DNA from: Puccinia triticina
Lineage: Eukaryota > Basidiomycota > Pucciniomycetes > Pucciniales > Pucciniaceae
Direction: 5' to 3'
Length of the DNA stretch: 64,000 nt
NCBI RefSeq assembly: GCF_026914185.1
Contig: NC_070561.1
Location: 2,356,001-2,420,000 of the forward strand
Shown here: positions 54,814 through 64,000 of the stretch, piece after piece
Layout: each line of letters starts with the position of its first letter
Position numbering within the stretch: position 1 is the first letter of the stretch
Made by a program: the position numbers and the translations under genes
The notes under the pieces: model-generated
Databases searched by the model: none
The model's input: the letters and a program-made list of their open reading frames with translations, nothing else
Told to the model about the DNA's origin: nothing

Positions 54814-54863
54814 GAAGATGGCTGAGAAGAACCTGATCGGGCAAAGAAGGTAGTCATCTTGGA
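54814..54863 (-). pseudogene. N-terminus of the U1A/U2B''-like protein
   Basis: ATG at 54863 opens TTFFARSGSSQPSS, and the frame continues across the copia insertion into TLYIQNL at 49347. The break lies just before the RNP2 strand of the first RRM. The 5' flank 54864-55250 also holds a 112-codon frame (start 55149) that I cannot assign; if real, it would overlap this gene's promoter. Confidence 0.65.
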
Positions 54864-55700
54864 GCTCAATGAATGATTGAGTGCACCGGTTGAAGACTTT
54901 GCTTGTCTGACTCTTTTCACCGTTGTCGTTTGAGCGGTGAGTCGCCCGGCTGCGCAGAAGCAATTGAGTGTGCATTGTGGTGCTTTGGATCCTCCACAAC
55001 CGGCACTCTATTACAATTGACTTGAGCTTGTGGTGGTCCGAGCCAACAAGTTCCTTGAATTGCTTGAGATGGCCGAGCTTGGCCGTCAGCAGCGTGAATA
55101 GATCTACGATTTTCTGCAGCCATTGGCTTGCCGTCCGCGGTATGGACATTTAGGATTCTCGTCGGACTCACCCAGAGGAGGCTTGGTGGCGGCAGCACAT
55201 AGAGTATGATAGAATTCATGAGGGGAAAGGAAGAATTTTCTGGCGCATCTGAGGATGGATAGCAATCAGCAAGCTGGGTCAGTCTCGGCAGATATATGTA
55301 TAAACTGGCAAATGGATATGACTACCCCACACCTGTTGTTCTGCAAGGCAGTGTTGGCTTTTTCTGGCAGAGTCAACGGGAAATCACAGTTTCTCCAACC
55401 CAAGAAGGCCAGCGCTCAGCAAACAGGCGGTTGTATCGCCCGTCGAAAAGAATGGCCCGGGGAAGCAGAAGTCAATGTCGGCCGTTGACATCATGAACGT
55501 CAGATACACATGTTGTCTTGGAAATAGCAATGGCTCCTGAAACGCCTTGGTGGAAGCAAAAAGAAGATCAGTCAGGGACAGTATTTGGAAGAACTTCATT
55601 GGGATTTGTGACGAGTTTCAGGTTGAGTCACACTAACCGGGTTAAAGAATGTGGGGGTCCACGATGGACATAAAGAGCAGCTTGTGCCAGTGAATTTCCC
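54864..55700. other. 5' flank of the RRM gene; otherwise no gene recognised
   Basis: Moderately GC-rich, with frames on both strands but no family resemblance. The sequence from about 55270 could contain decayed exons. Nothing further can be supported. Confidence 0.35.
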
Positions 55701-56085
55701 TTGGGCCGAGTTCCCCTGTTGCAATTGCGCAGGTAGCACTCGTCCTCGTCCTCTACTCCTTGACTTGCTCTGACTCCCTGTCGCACTTGCGCAGGCTGGT
55801 CAAGCATATTGAACACCCTTCCATCCCCCTGCACTTAATTCAGTAGGCCCGGAATTTTCACTCGTAAATTTTTGGCTCCCCTGATGCGCTTGCACAGGCT
55901 GACCCACCCTTTTTAATCACTGTTTCGCCCCGCTGCAGTTGCAGTAGGCCCGAAAAAAAATACATCTATTGAGCTCCCCTGGTGCGCTTGCACAGGTTGA
56001 CCTCCCCAGCCCCTTTTTAAATTCTCAGCATTTTGCTGCCCATTCGCCCCTCTCCTTCCCCTTGCATTTGCAACAGGCGGAGGGG
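55700..56085. repeat. CCCCTG..TTGC..CAGG palindromic minisatellite
   Basis: Seven related units: CCCCTGTTGCAATTGCGCAG (55705), CCCTGTCGCACTTGCGCAGG (55776), a degraded one at 55827, CCCCTGATGCGCTTGCACAG (55880), CCCCGCTGCAGTTGCAGTAG (55928), CCCCTGGTGCGCTTGCACAG (55976), CCCCTTGCATTTGCAACAGG (56057). Spacing is 48-80 bases. Each unit is roughly self-complementary. Confidence 0.65.
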
Positions 56086-56349
56086 GTTCCTGCTGGTCCC
56101 TTTTCATCTGTGGTTCACAGATTGGGGGGCCAGTCCAAGGCATTTTTGATGTTTGGGGACTTATAATAATTTCATAACTTTTCATGGCAAACAGTCTACC
56201 ATACTCTTGCTTGAAAAATAAGGGATGGGGGCTTTTCAAAAAGGGGCAGGGGAAACCCATGATCCCAATTTCCACAAAAGTGAGGATTTAATATACTTAG
56301 ATTCATATTGATCTGATATTTATTAAATCTTGTTAGATCTGGTGAGTCA

Positions 56350-57000
56350 AACTCAACTAATGGGTTTCTCCACTGTGTGGCCAGTACAAACAGGGATTCT
56401 CCACTGATTGGTTTGTACCCATCATCAAGTGGAGACACTTTTCACTTTATTAATAGCTTTTATTATGGCCATCAAGTGGAGAAACCTTTGAATTTATGAC
56501 TGGTTTGTACTGCCATCAAGTGGACAAAACCTTTGATCAACTTCTGTATTGTCCATAGAGTTGAGAAATCTTCCACTTGAAGACCATGCATATGCTGGCC
56601 ATTGAGTGGAGACATCCTCCACTCAATGACTGGTTTGTATTGCCATTGAGTGGATGAATTCTCATCTCAGTGACTGGTGTACACCAGCCATTGAGTGGAG
56701 ACACCCTCCACTTGATTAAAGTTTACTGGTCTGTGGAAAGCCCAGTCAATGATACATACATCTTTGTCATTGAGGAGGTCCTTTCCCAGATTGGTGAACC
56801 AGCAATTACTTTATGTACATTGGGCTGGGAACATCCTGGCTCAGCGGCCAGTACATGCTTGCCATCCAGCTGGGATTTTGCGAGCTGGATGGCCAGTATA
56901 TACTGCCTACCAATCTTGGGAGGGCCAGCTCAATGACCAGTATGTGCTTGTCATTGGGCTAGGGATTTTCCAGTTTCATGACCAGTAGGTTCTGGTGATC
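56350..57000. repeat. Palindromic satellite, GCCATTGAGTGGA..TCCACTCAATGAC type
   Basis: Units such as GGCCATTGAGTGGAGACATC followed by CTCCACTCAATGACTGGTTT (56617) and GCCATCAAGTGGAGAAACC (56468) recur about every 40-60 bases, drifting to GCCAGTA/TACTGGTC forms toward 57000. The plan (GRCCAGT + CATCAAG + GGA, mirrored) parallels the array at 2603-3465. Confidence 0.7.
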
Positions 57001-58884
57001 AGATTTGAGCTTGGAGAGGCAGTGGATTGATGTGCACTGAACTTGTTAACCACCATGTTTGGCAAAACATGGCGGTGGACAAATGACAGGGGTTCTTTAG
57101 TTGGGGAAGCCCATCCCGATGGCCAGCACATAATGGATATTGTTCCAGCCTTTCTGAGATTGGTAGGCAGTATGTACTGTCCACCAAGCTCCAAAAAGCT
57201 CAGCTGGATGACCGGAATTTGGTCTTCATTGAGATGTGACTCTCCCAGCGTGATTAAACGCACACACTGCTCATCAATTCTGAATACATGTGCAAGCTGC
57301 TTGTAAATGTCCACCCCGATGTTCGCGCGAACATGAGGGTGGACATTACATAAGAAAAAAACACTCCCCGAGGAAACAGGGGGATGCTGAGCCAATCCAT
57401 GTTTCCCCACGCGGCCATAGTTCAATTGTGCCAACCTTCAAGCCCCCACACACAAGTTTTTTTAATGATTTTAATCACATATCTGTGCCCCTCTTGCTTT
57501 CCCAATTGTCAATGATTTTGAGTGGTCAGGATACAGCAGGTCCGCTTTGCAGGAGTTTTAAATTATAGCTGGTTCTACTGAAGGACCATGTGATAAGAGA
57601 AATCAACACCATTTTTTTGCACCATGCACATGGAAACAGAGGTACCTGTGATGAAATAATGCTATGAAAAGGAGAAATGTAATGGGAACTGGTTGTGGAA
57701 AATATGTGAAGATGATGAATCTACAAGACATAAGGTATTGCCCACACTGGGATGTTCCTGGGAATTCAAGAATTGAATGTTCACATTGGAGTTCTCAGAA
57801 GAGCTTTGGAATTGTTTCTACATCTGCCTCCAGGAGCAAGGGAATACCGGTGCGCCTGTTAGTATCCACCAATATACTTTCCCTTGAGAATCTTTATTTA
57901 GGCCTCTAGAACCTTCAATTTTCAGCCAGTTCTAGGTAAATTTACAAGAATTGTACAATTTGTATTCTTCCACTAGCCAAGAGGCATATTCACAAATGAA
58001 CAGCTATTCACACTTCAAAAATTAACATTGCTTTATGGTTCATTCCTTGGTGAAAATGGTTGGGAAAACTCCGTTAATTGCACATTTCATATTGCTGGTT
58101 GTAAAATTGCACATTGCACGGGTTTGCCAGGATTTGGCAGTGGGCCCTGTTTGATACTTGAAGAATATAAATTTGATGTCAAACAACTTTTCTCCCAAGT
58201 TAATATGTGAATTGGCATGGCAGAAATGTTCCAAAAGGATTCATCTGCCAGCTTCATGATCCTCTGAAGATGCTATATCTTACAATCATGTTTCATAATG
58301 TGATGTTTTGTGTTTTTTGAATGAAAAAACTCTGCAATTCAAAAAATTCCCTTGCACTTGGCTAAGTATATATTGTGGCATGAAGATAGATAGATTCTTG
58401 AAATTATTTCTGTGCAATGAAGCTCACTTCTGAAATTGCCACCATGATTAAACAAACACAAAAATTCAGCGAATATATGTTTTTGTGTCTTGGCATAGGT
58501 TGGCATTGATTGGCAGATCACTGCACAACAAATTGACCTACAGTTAATGTTGCATTGTGTATAAAGTGGACAAAGAGTTAAAGTTAATATTTGACTCACA
58601 TCAGACCCCATGACATAAAAAATTATGGCCTGGCACTCTCTAGAGAGTGCAACACTTTCCTCCCTGGTGTTATTTCCTGGAGTTTTCACTTGGAATGTTT
58701 TTTTCCAACCCATTTTTTGGGTTAGAAGTTGGTCTTCCTTAGACTGAATGCATAGTCACCCTGAAATTGTATCATCAAAGGTTTGAAAAACTGAACTCAT
58801 TTCCTTTCAGCTGTCCCCTTGGGGCCTTTCACACCCCCTGAAACCCCAAATTCGGGGGCTATGCCCTTGAGGTATATAAAGAAT
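57001..58884. other. Non-coding stretch with several hairpins
   Basis: A hairpin at 57306-57346 (AATGTCCACCC ... GGGTGGACATT around GTTCGCGCGAAC) and another at 57049-57082 (ACCACCATGTTT...AACATGGCGGTGG) are clear. A CACTCTCTAGAGAGTG palindrome lies at 58630. No gene is recognised. Confidence 0.45.
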
Positions 58885-59640
58885 CGAACTTACTTTGTGC
58901 ACTACGAAAAACTCTTTGCGCACTGCACAGTGCGCGAAGTCCCCAAACACTTCACGCACTGCAGGAGAAATATCAAATTTTTTCAAGTTTTTTCTTGAAA
59001 AATCAATAGAATGGCTTCTTTTTGGCCTCTGTGAATTTTTGGGAGTTTTTCCAGATTTCCTTGTATGCTAAAAAAAATATTAAAAGCAAAAAACAGATGT
59101 AGCATTTGGGGGCCTGAAAATCAAAGTTCCCATGGGCCAAAAATACAAAATAATTTATTGACTCATGAAAGATATAGAAAAAGCCATTTGAGAACTTTCT
59201 AGCTACTTTTTGCAAGAGTAAGAGTCTTAAAAATGAGGAAATTTCACCACATAATAGCAAACTTTGGTGGATTGCACATGCAATTTCCTCATTTTTCAGA
59301 CCCTTTATCTTGCACAAAGTAGCTAAAAAGCTCAAAAATGGCTGATCCTATATGTTCCATGAGTCAATAAATTATTTTGAATTTTTGGCCCATGGGAACT
59401 TTGATTTTCAGGCCCCCAAATGCTACATCTGTTTTCTGCTTTTAATATTTTTTTAGCATACAAGGAAATCAGGAAAAACTCCCAAAAAATTCACAGAGGC
59501 CAACAAGAAGCCATTCTATTGATTGGTCAAGAAAAAAATTGAAAAACTTTGATATTTCTCCCGCAGTGCGCAAAGTGTTTGGGGACTTTGCGCACTGTGC
59601 AGTGCGTGAAGAGTTTTTTGCAGTGCGCAAAGTAAGTCCG
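58885..59640. mobile_element. 756-bp foldback element with perfect 8-bp target duplication
   Basis: Ends CGAACTTACTTTG (58885) and, in complement, CGGACTTACTTTG (59640). The arms are inverted copies along about 350 bp each, sharing GCGCACTGCACAGTGCG, AATAGAATGGCTTCTT, AGCATTTGGGGGCCTGAAAA, AGTTCCCATGGGCC; the loop is about 30 bases near 59235-59265. The flanks TAAAGAAT (58877-58884 and 59641-59648) are identical. The 8-bp duplication suggests hAT-type mobilisation. No transposase. It ends 107 bp after the stop of the secreted-protein gene. Confidence 0.9.
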
Positions 59641-59755
59641 TAAAGAATTATCACCCAAACATTTTATGATTTTATAATTTCAACTTTGAACACCTTAAAT
59701 GAAATCATGATATTCCCATTCACAAAGAAACCCAAATAATTACAAAAAATTGAGG

Positions 59756-62234
59756 TCAAGACTTGGTTCCTGTAAGTGAAGAATTATGATCAAAATTGCT
59801 GATTTTTTCTGGAAAGGGTGGAGGTAGATTATGTTTCTTTCGGCGTTTGGGACCAGGCATTTGACTTAACATTAGTTCCCAATAAGATTCTTTTTTATCA
59901 CTGTTGGTGCCAAAATTTACTGCAATTTTCTCATACCAAAACCCATGTAGCAAGAATGCAACTTGGTATGCTCTTCTCTTTTGAAGCGCTATTGAAGTAG
60001 TTAGCTCTCCTGACAAGTATTTCTGGGCACTACCAAATAAATTCTCCAGTGGAGCTTGAGACAGTTTCTCTTGATGTGGGGAGAAAATTACAACAAAACC
60101 AAAAAGTGGAAAGCTGTCTTCAGTTTTGTTGAATGAGATATCCAAAAACCATTGAATCAATTCTTTTTTGGTGTCCTGGCTCTTCACTCCCAAACGTTTG
60201 CTTGTAATTTCATGTAAGGTCAGGATCGAGTCTAATATTTTGAGTATTCGCGACTCCAACACATCAATATGGTCAGATATCCGCTTGTCTAAGAAAATAG
60301 ACTCGCACAAATGGATCAAAATCTGCTGTTTGTTACCTAGTTTTTGTACAACTTGCAAATAAAGGGGTAAACCCTTCAACTTGGTTGCGTTATTAGATAA
60401 ATGCCGACGGCTTTCGTGTATATGTGTTGTGAGCTTTGATTGAATCTCCACGACAGTTTCTGTCGGTATAAGTGATACATCTGGTTTTCGAAGTTGATCA
60501 ACGAACTTGGTCCCCCTATAATCAACGTATTTCAAGTTTCCAAAATGCTCGTTCAGCTTGGAAGTAAAGAAATCAAACTCTTGTTTATTATCAATTGCTA
60601 TACGTTCCTCATGCTGCCAGGTTTGCTTGCGGCTCGTGGCTTGTGCAGTGTGCTTGAATTTTGACAGCTCATCAGACCAAGAATTCATAGATCCTAAAAA
60701 TTTACAAAGATTCGCCGGGTGACCTCTTGAGTTTACTCGCCCAAGTTTCACAGCTTCTCTCTGATACCAACATCCCAGGAGAAAAAGTGATAGCGTATAT
60801 TTTTCAATGTACTTGAACTTTCTTGGTTGCCCCAGAAGTATTGATATTTCTCTCTGGGCCCTACCAAATCGACCTCCAGCTTGTTGTACTGCATCTTCCC
60901 ACGTCGTTTTTTTCAATATACCAAAAACTGGAAGGCTATCTTCTGTTTGCATGAAGAATACCTCATCAAGCCATTTCACATAATTTTCGAAAGTACTATA
61001 CCATTGAGTGCCAAAGATTTCGTTGTCTAGACCGTGTAGACTGGCCAGACGATGTAAAACCTCTGATGCTCCCAGGATTTGCTGAATTCGATTTGCCGTT
61101 CTCTTTATCTTTGCATCATGGACACCGTCTAGGTCTCTTGTTTGTGCCGGCCTGATAATAAAATCGTGGAATTCCTGATCACCAGGGGCGCATTCAGTTT
61201 GAATGAGCTCCAGAAAGACCCCTTGCAACTGTATTTTTTTGTGATATTTCGAAAAAGGTAACATGTTCAGTTTCTTCTCTTCATTGTCAAATCGCTGCAT
61301 GAAATTCTGGATCGTCACAGATTTCTCTTCCTTTTTAAGGTAGTTATGTATCCAAAAGAATATGGAATTCCATTTTTTGTCCAATCCTTCCAAAGTATGG
61401 TTGACTGTAGTAGGAGTACCGGAACTTGTGCTTGTCTCCTCCCCCATATTTACGGTATCAACAGGGCTTGGAGATTTCCCTGAATTTTCTTGACCTGTGA
61501 TTTGTGGCTCTTTCACAATTTGGGGTTGTTGAAGAAGTTCACGGTTCTTAAAAGAGTCGTCTACTGAATCCTGCCTGTCCGGAGCTGGTATAGTATCTAC
61601 TGTGTCATAATTCTCGTCGCTAGGGTAATTGTACGCCGGAAATGACTGTGATTGAAAAGGACACAACGGTCCGTCTGTCACGGCTGGAAGTTAGAATCCC
61701 ATTTGTGTGAAAATAGGACAAGACCATGTTGATTTTGTTCATCAAGACGACTTACCTTGCAATTGTGGTTGAGAACCCCTCATCAGACTCACTGTGTCAT
61801 CTTGTTGACCTACAGCTGAAAATGTATTCACCAATTCTCGCCACCATTCATGATCTAACCCACAGGCGGGGTGGACCAAATTCATGAATGTCAAAATAGC
61901 TGTTAGGCACATCAAAAATCAACCACCGGCAGTGAAAATATGTTCACTTACCTTCTTCATCCAAACTGATGGATTCTGGAGCCCATCCGCCAACCAAAGC
62001 ATTGTCAGGTGTTAATTTTCTCTTGTTATTAGCTGGTTGAAAATCTGAAGGCTCAAGAGAGTTAATCTGATGTGAACTTAATTCTGGGCTATGCTCAAAA
62101 GCACCAAGTGTTAGGTCATCATAGTAAGTAGCATGAAGGGATGAGGGGAGGGTACTGATCGAGAGTTTCACGGAGGAAAGTAAAATAAAATGTGTGCCGA
62201 GAAACCAAAAATAATGGCTTGAATTCATTTTCAT
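59756..62234 (-). CDS. Large predicted secreted protein, rust effector-like, family unknown
   Basis: Three exons with agreeing phases: 62234-61952, 61899-61756, 61683-59756 (introns 52 and 72 bp, donors GTAAGT, acceptor TTCTAACTTCCAG at the second). The product is 784 residues. The start MKMNSSHYFWFLGTHFILLS and SVKLSISTLPSSLHA form a signal-peptide-like segment. Residues about 271-463 and 558-743 are diverged repeats of each other (EDSLPVFGI..FGRAQ..LFLLGCWYQREAVKLG versus EDSFPLFGF..FGSAQ..AFLLHGFWYEKIAVNFG). A basic cluster GPKRRKKH near 752-760 resembles a nuclear signal. I recognise no known domain. Secretion and an effector role are inferred from the signal peptide, lack of homologous housekeeping domain, and presence of a paralogue. 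Confidence 0.82.
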
Positions 62235-62500
62235 GAAGAAATTCTACAATTGGTTACTGAAGACTTCAGACTCCAGTTTGCTGAGCTGGTAGTATAAGAT
62301 GAGCAGTCAATGATTCAATTTTCCACACGTTTTAACCACTCACTTGTATTGTCGTGGATACAAGTCATGAAATGATTTACGATACAATTCCTCACGCAGA
62401 CTAGTCGGATTTGTTGATTGGTGAACCGCGGTAAAGTTGTGTGTAGATTGAGCCCTCGTCTTGGGATCGCTCCGATGACACTTTCATGGAAAGAGTTTTA
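62235..62500 (-). promoter_or_regulatory. Conserved promoter of the secreted-protein gene
   Basis: About 265 bases upstream of the start codon are preserved in the truncated paralogue (46420-46706), including GCGGTTCACCAATCAA (a CCAAT-type box), CTGCGTGAGGAATT, and CATCTTATACTACCAGCTCA close to the start. Conservation is higher than in much of exon 1, which may mean shared regulation or simply recent duplication. Confidence 0.6.
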
Positions 62501-63456
62501 GGAACAGTCGGAGACCAAAGCCGGCAGCAAACGACCTCGACTGCTCGGTGGTGGTTTCTTAGAGAGACAAGTCCGCCCGACGTGTCGCGTCATCGGCGAG
62601 CCCAATTCCGACCTCAAAAGCGCGAAGGGCGAGCCTCTCAGATAAGGCTAAGCTCGGTTGCGAGGCCTGTCGATCCAGCGGAGGTGCAGGCAAGTCGCTC
62701 CTGGCGCGATGCGCTCCACTTGTGCATGGCCTGTCGAGAGCATGAGACACCACTGTTGCTGCCCTTCTGATTTGTTACTGAGGCTTACCAGATACCACGT
62801 GTATTTATTTTTGAAGTCCAAAAGCAGCTCACCAGCGATGTATTATTTCTCAACTCCAGCCTACAGGTGAGCTGGGGACTCTCAGACAAGGGAAGCGATC
62901 CCTTAACTGGGATACACGACCATATTGCAGCTGGAGGACTTCTATACGGCCCAAACTCAATCAAGATAAATGCGGCCATGATCTGGGGGGCAGGAGTGAG
63001 TGAAATTAAACGCGAGGGTTGAGGATTAATTCAGTGATTCAAATTGGCCATCAAGCAAGACAGAGAGAAACAAGGAGAAAACGATCAAGGGAGTAGGATT
63101 AGTAAGAGGATGCTTTTTTTGTAAACGTTTGTAGTCAGTAACCATCCGAAGAGAGCATTAACAGTGACCAGGGAATTATTAGCTAATGTTAATCAAGTAT
63201 CTTTGAAAGTGGTGGAATGACTCTTTTTTGAGGGTTTCGATAAAAGCTTGATTTGAAGGTGTTTGGCTACGTTAAGAATGAAGAGGAGATGGGTTGAAGT
63301 AAAACACACAAGGCGCGTGACGAGGATAGTTACAGAAATGGTGTATGATTCTGAGTCTTTCGACGGAGGAAGAGAAGAAGTTGGGTTCGTTGAAGCGTCC
63401 CTCAGAGCTGGAGTTGGTACATCGAATCGAGCCTGCTGCAACAATCTCCAAGTTCC
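62501..63456. other. Intergenic stretch, possible unplaced exon
   Basis: 62540-62760 is GC-rich with open frames but no recognised motif. Around 62915-62990 a plus-strand frame reads HDHIAAGGLLYGPNSIKINA, coding-like but unassigned. The last 450 bases are AT-rich and form the 3' flank of the next gene. Confidence 0.35.
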
Positions 63457-64000
63457 TCAGAATAGACAGTCACATAGGGCCTCTTCGGCACAGCAACTAC
63501 ACCCAAAGCCAAAACAGCACGTTAGCCTTGGAGTCTGAATCCACGGGATATACGCGGGGCGTGTTCGTCAAAACGAAATTTGTTTTGAAGGAAGGGCTTA
63601 CCAGAGACAGGCACCAGCGAGACAGGCTAGACACCCGGTACCGCCGCCACCGCTTTTCTTCGCCGGAGGTTGCTGGACGTAGACCTGAATATCGACGGGT
63701 TGGAGCCAAGTTTAGCTTAGGTCAGCGCGTGCGACATGATAAAGAATGAGGACCTGGGAAAGCGTTGAGAAATGGGCTCACAGCAGGTTGTTGCTGAGGG
63801 TATCCATACGGTTGTTGTTGCGCGGGGTAGCCTTGGGGTGCTCCACCTGGTGGCGGGTAGTATCCTCCTTGCTGTTGCGGTTGGCCGTATCTATTGGGTC
63901 AATGAGTCAGGATTAGTCAGCGCACTACTCAATGCTGAAGCCAGTCGAGAGAAGAACTAGAAGAAGCTTACTGGGGCTGTTGAGGACCTTTGCTGTAAGG
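63457..64000 (-). CDS. CYSTM-type small cysteine-rich tail-anchored protein (5' end beyond window)
   Basis: Four exon pieces with agreeing phases: 64000-63972 (PYSKGPQQPQ, continuing off the right edge), 63890-63782 (YGQPQQQGGYYPPPGGAPQG, YPAQQQPYGYPQQQPA), 63684-63602 (VYVQQPPAKKSGGGGTGCLA, CLAGACL), 63496-63457 (CCCAEEALCDCLF, stop). The Gln/Pro/Tyr/Gly-rich leader followed by a Gly spacer and a Cys-rich end CLACLAGACLCCCAEEALCD is the CYSTM plan; such proteins sit at membranes and are linked to stress tolerance. Introns are 81-105 bp, GT-AG. The start codon is outside the window. Confidence 0.85.

Noticed and set aside
54643..55149. 168-codon minus-strand frame
   Set aside because: Its 3' third lies in the copia LTR and the rest overlaps the RRM gene's start in another frame. 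No family recognised.
62630..62760. Possible Zn2Cys6 or cysteine cluster (GCEACR)
   Set aside because: Only two spaced cysteines fit and the basic residues and remaining cysteines of the binuclear cluster are missing.

Overview
The window looks like nuclear DNA of a rust fungus (Basidiomycota, Pucciniales), though no species can be named. Reasons: short GT-AG introns with branch-like CTAAC motifs, fungal housekeeping genes broken into very small exons, Ty1/copia and Ty3/gypsy retrotransposons with a rust-like gag-only element, Helitron remnants, many foldback/TIR elements, and a large predicted secreted protein with no recognisable domain. Most of the 64 kb is repetitive; ordinary genes are islands.

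Layout. 1-2594: decayed Ty1/copia pol with its 3' LTR, lying in a palindromic satellite (2603-3465). 5220-8475: divergent gene pair, a NAS2/PSMD9-type proteasome chaperone (-) and an ICE2-type ER membrane protein (+). 9.5-19 kb: repeats, including an 885-bp TIR element filled with an inverted minisatellite, a Helitron 3' end at 13992, a 220-bp hairpin and an hAT-like element with an imperfect 8-bp target duplication; a tRNA-like gene sits at 19051. 19669-22108: intron-rich polytopic membrane protein gene. 22414-23925: Helitron helicase remnant cut by a TIR element. 24-29 kb: more repeats. 29579-30406: complete SUMO gene in six exons.

34189-45658: nested retrotransposons. A young, apparently intact Ty3/gypsy element (34821-43016, + strand) lies inside a gag-only LTR element (- strand, 5-bp duplication TCAGG). 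The inner element carries a U UUU UUA frameshift site with a downstream stem, a primer binding site extended over most of a mature tRNA-Tyr, and five copies of a hairpin motif whose loop matches a 5' splice site.

46420-62234: a truncated, promoter-bearing paralogue (46420-46892) of the 784-residue secreted protein gene (59756-62234). Between them lies a U1A/U2B''-like RRM gene split by a 5.5-kb Ty1/copia element (49348-54813, duplication GAAGA), then satellite arrays and a foldback element with a perfect 8-bp duplication. 63457-64000: 3' part of a CYSTM-type small cysteine-rich protein gene on the minus strand.

The housekeeping genes (proteasome assembly, ER shape, SUMO) do not form a pathway; eukaryotic gene order explains their proximity. 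The main biology is the retrotransposon regulatory RNA and the duplicated secreted-protein locus. All exon calls are by eye; boundaries are firm for SUMO, the CYSTM gene and the secreted protein, and partly provisional for ICE2, NAS2 and the membrane protein.
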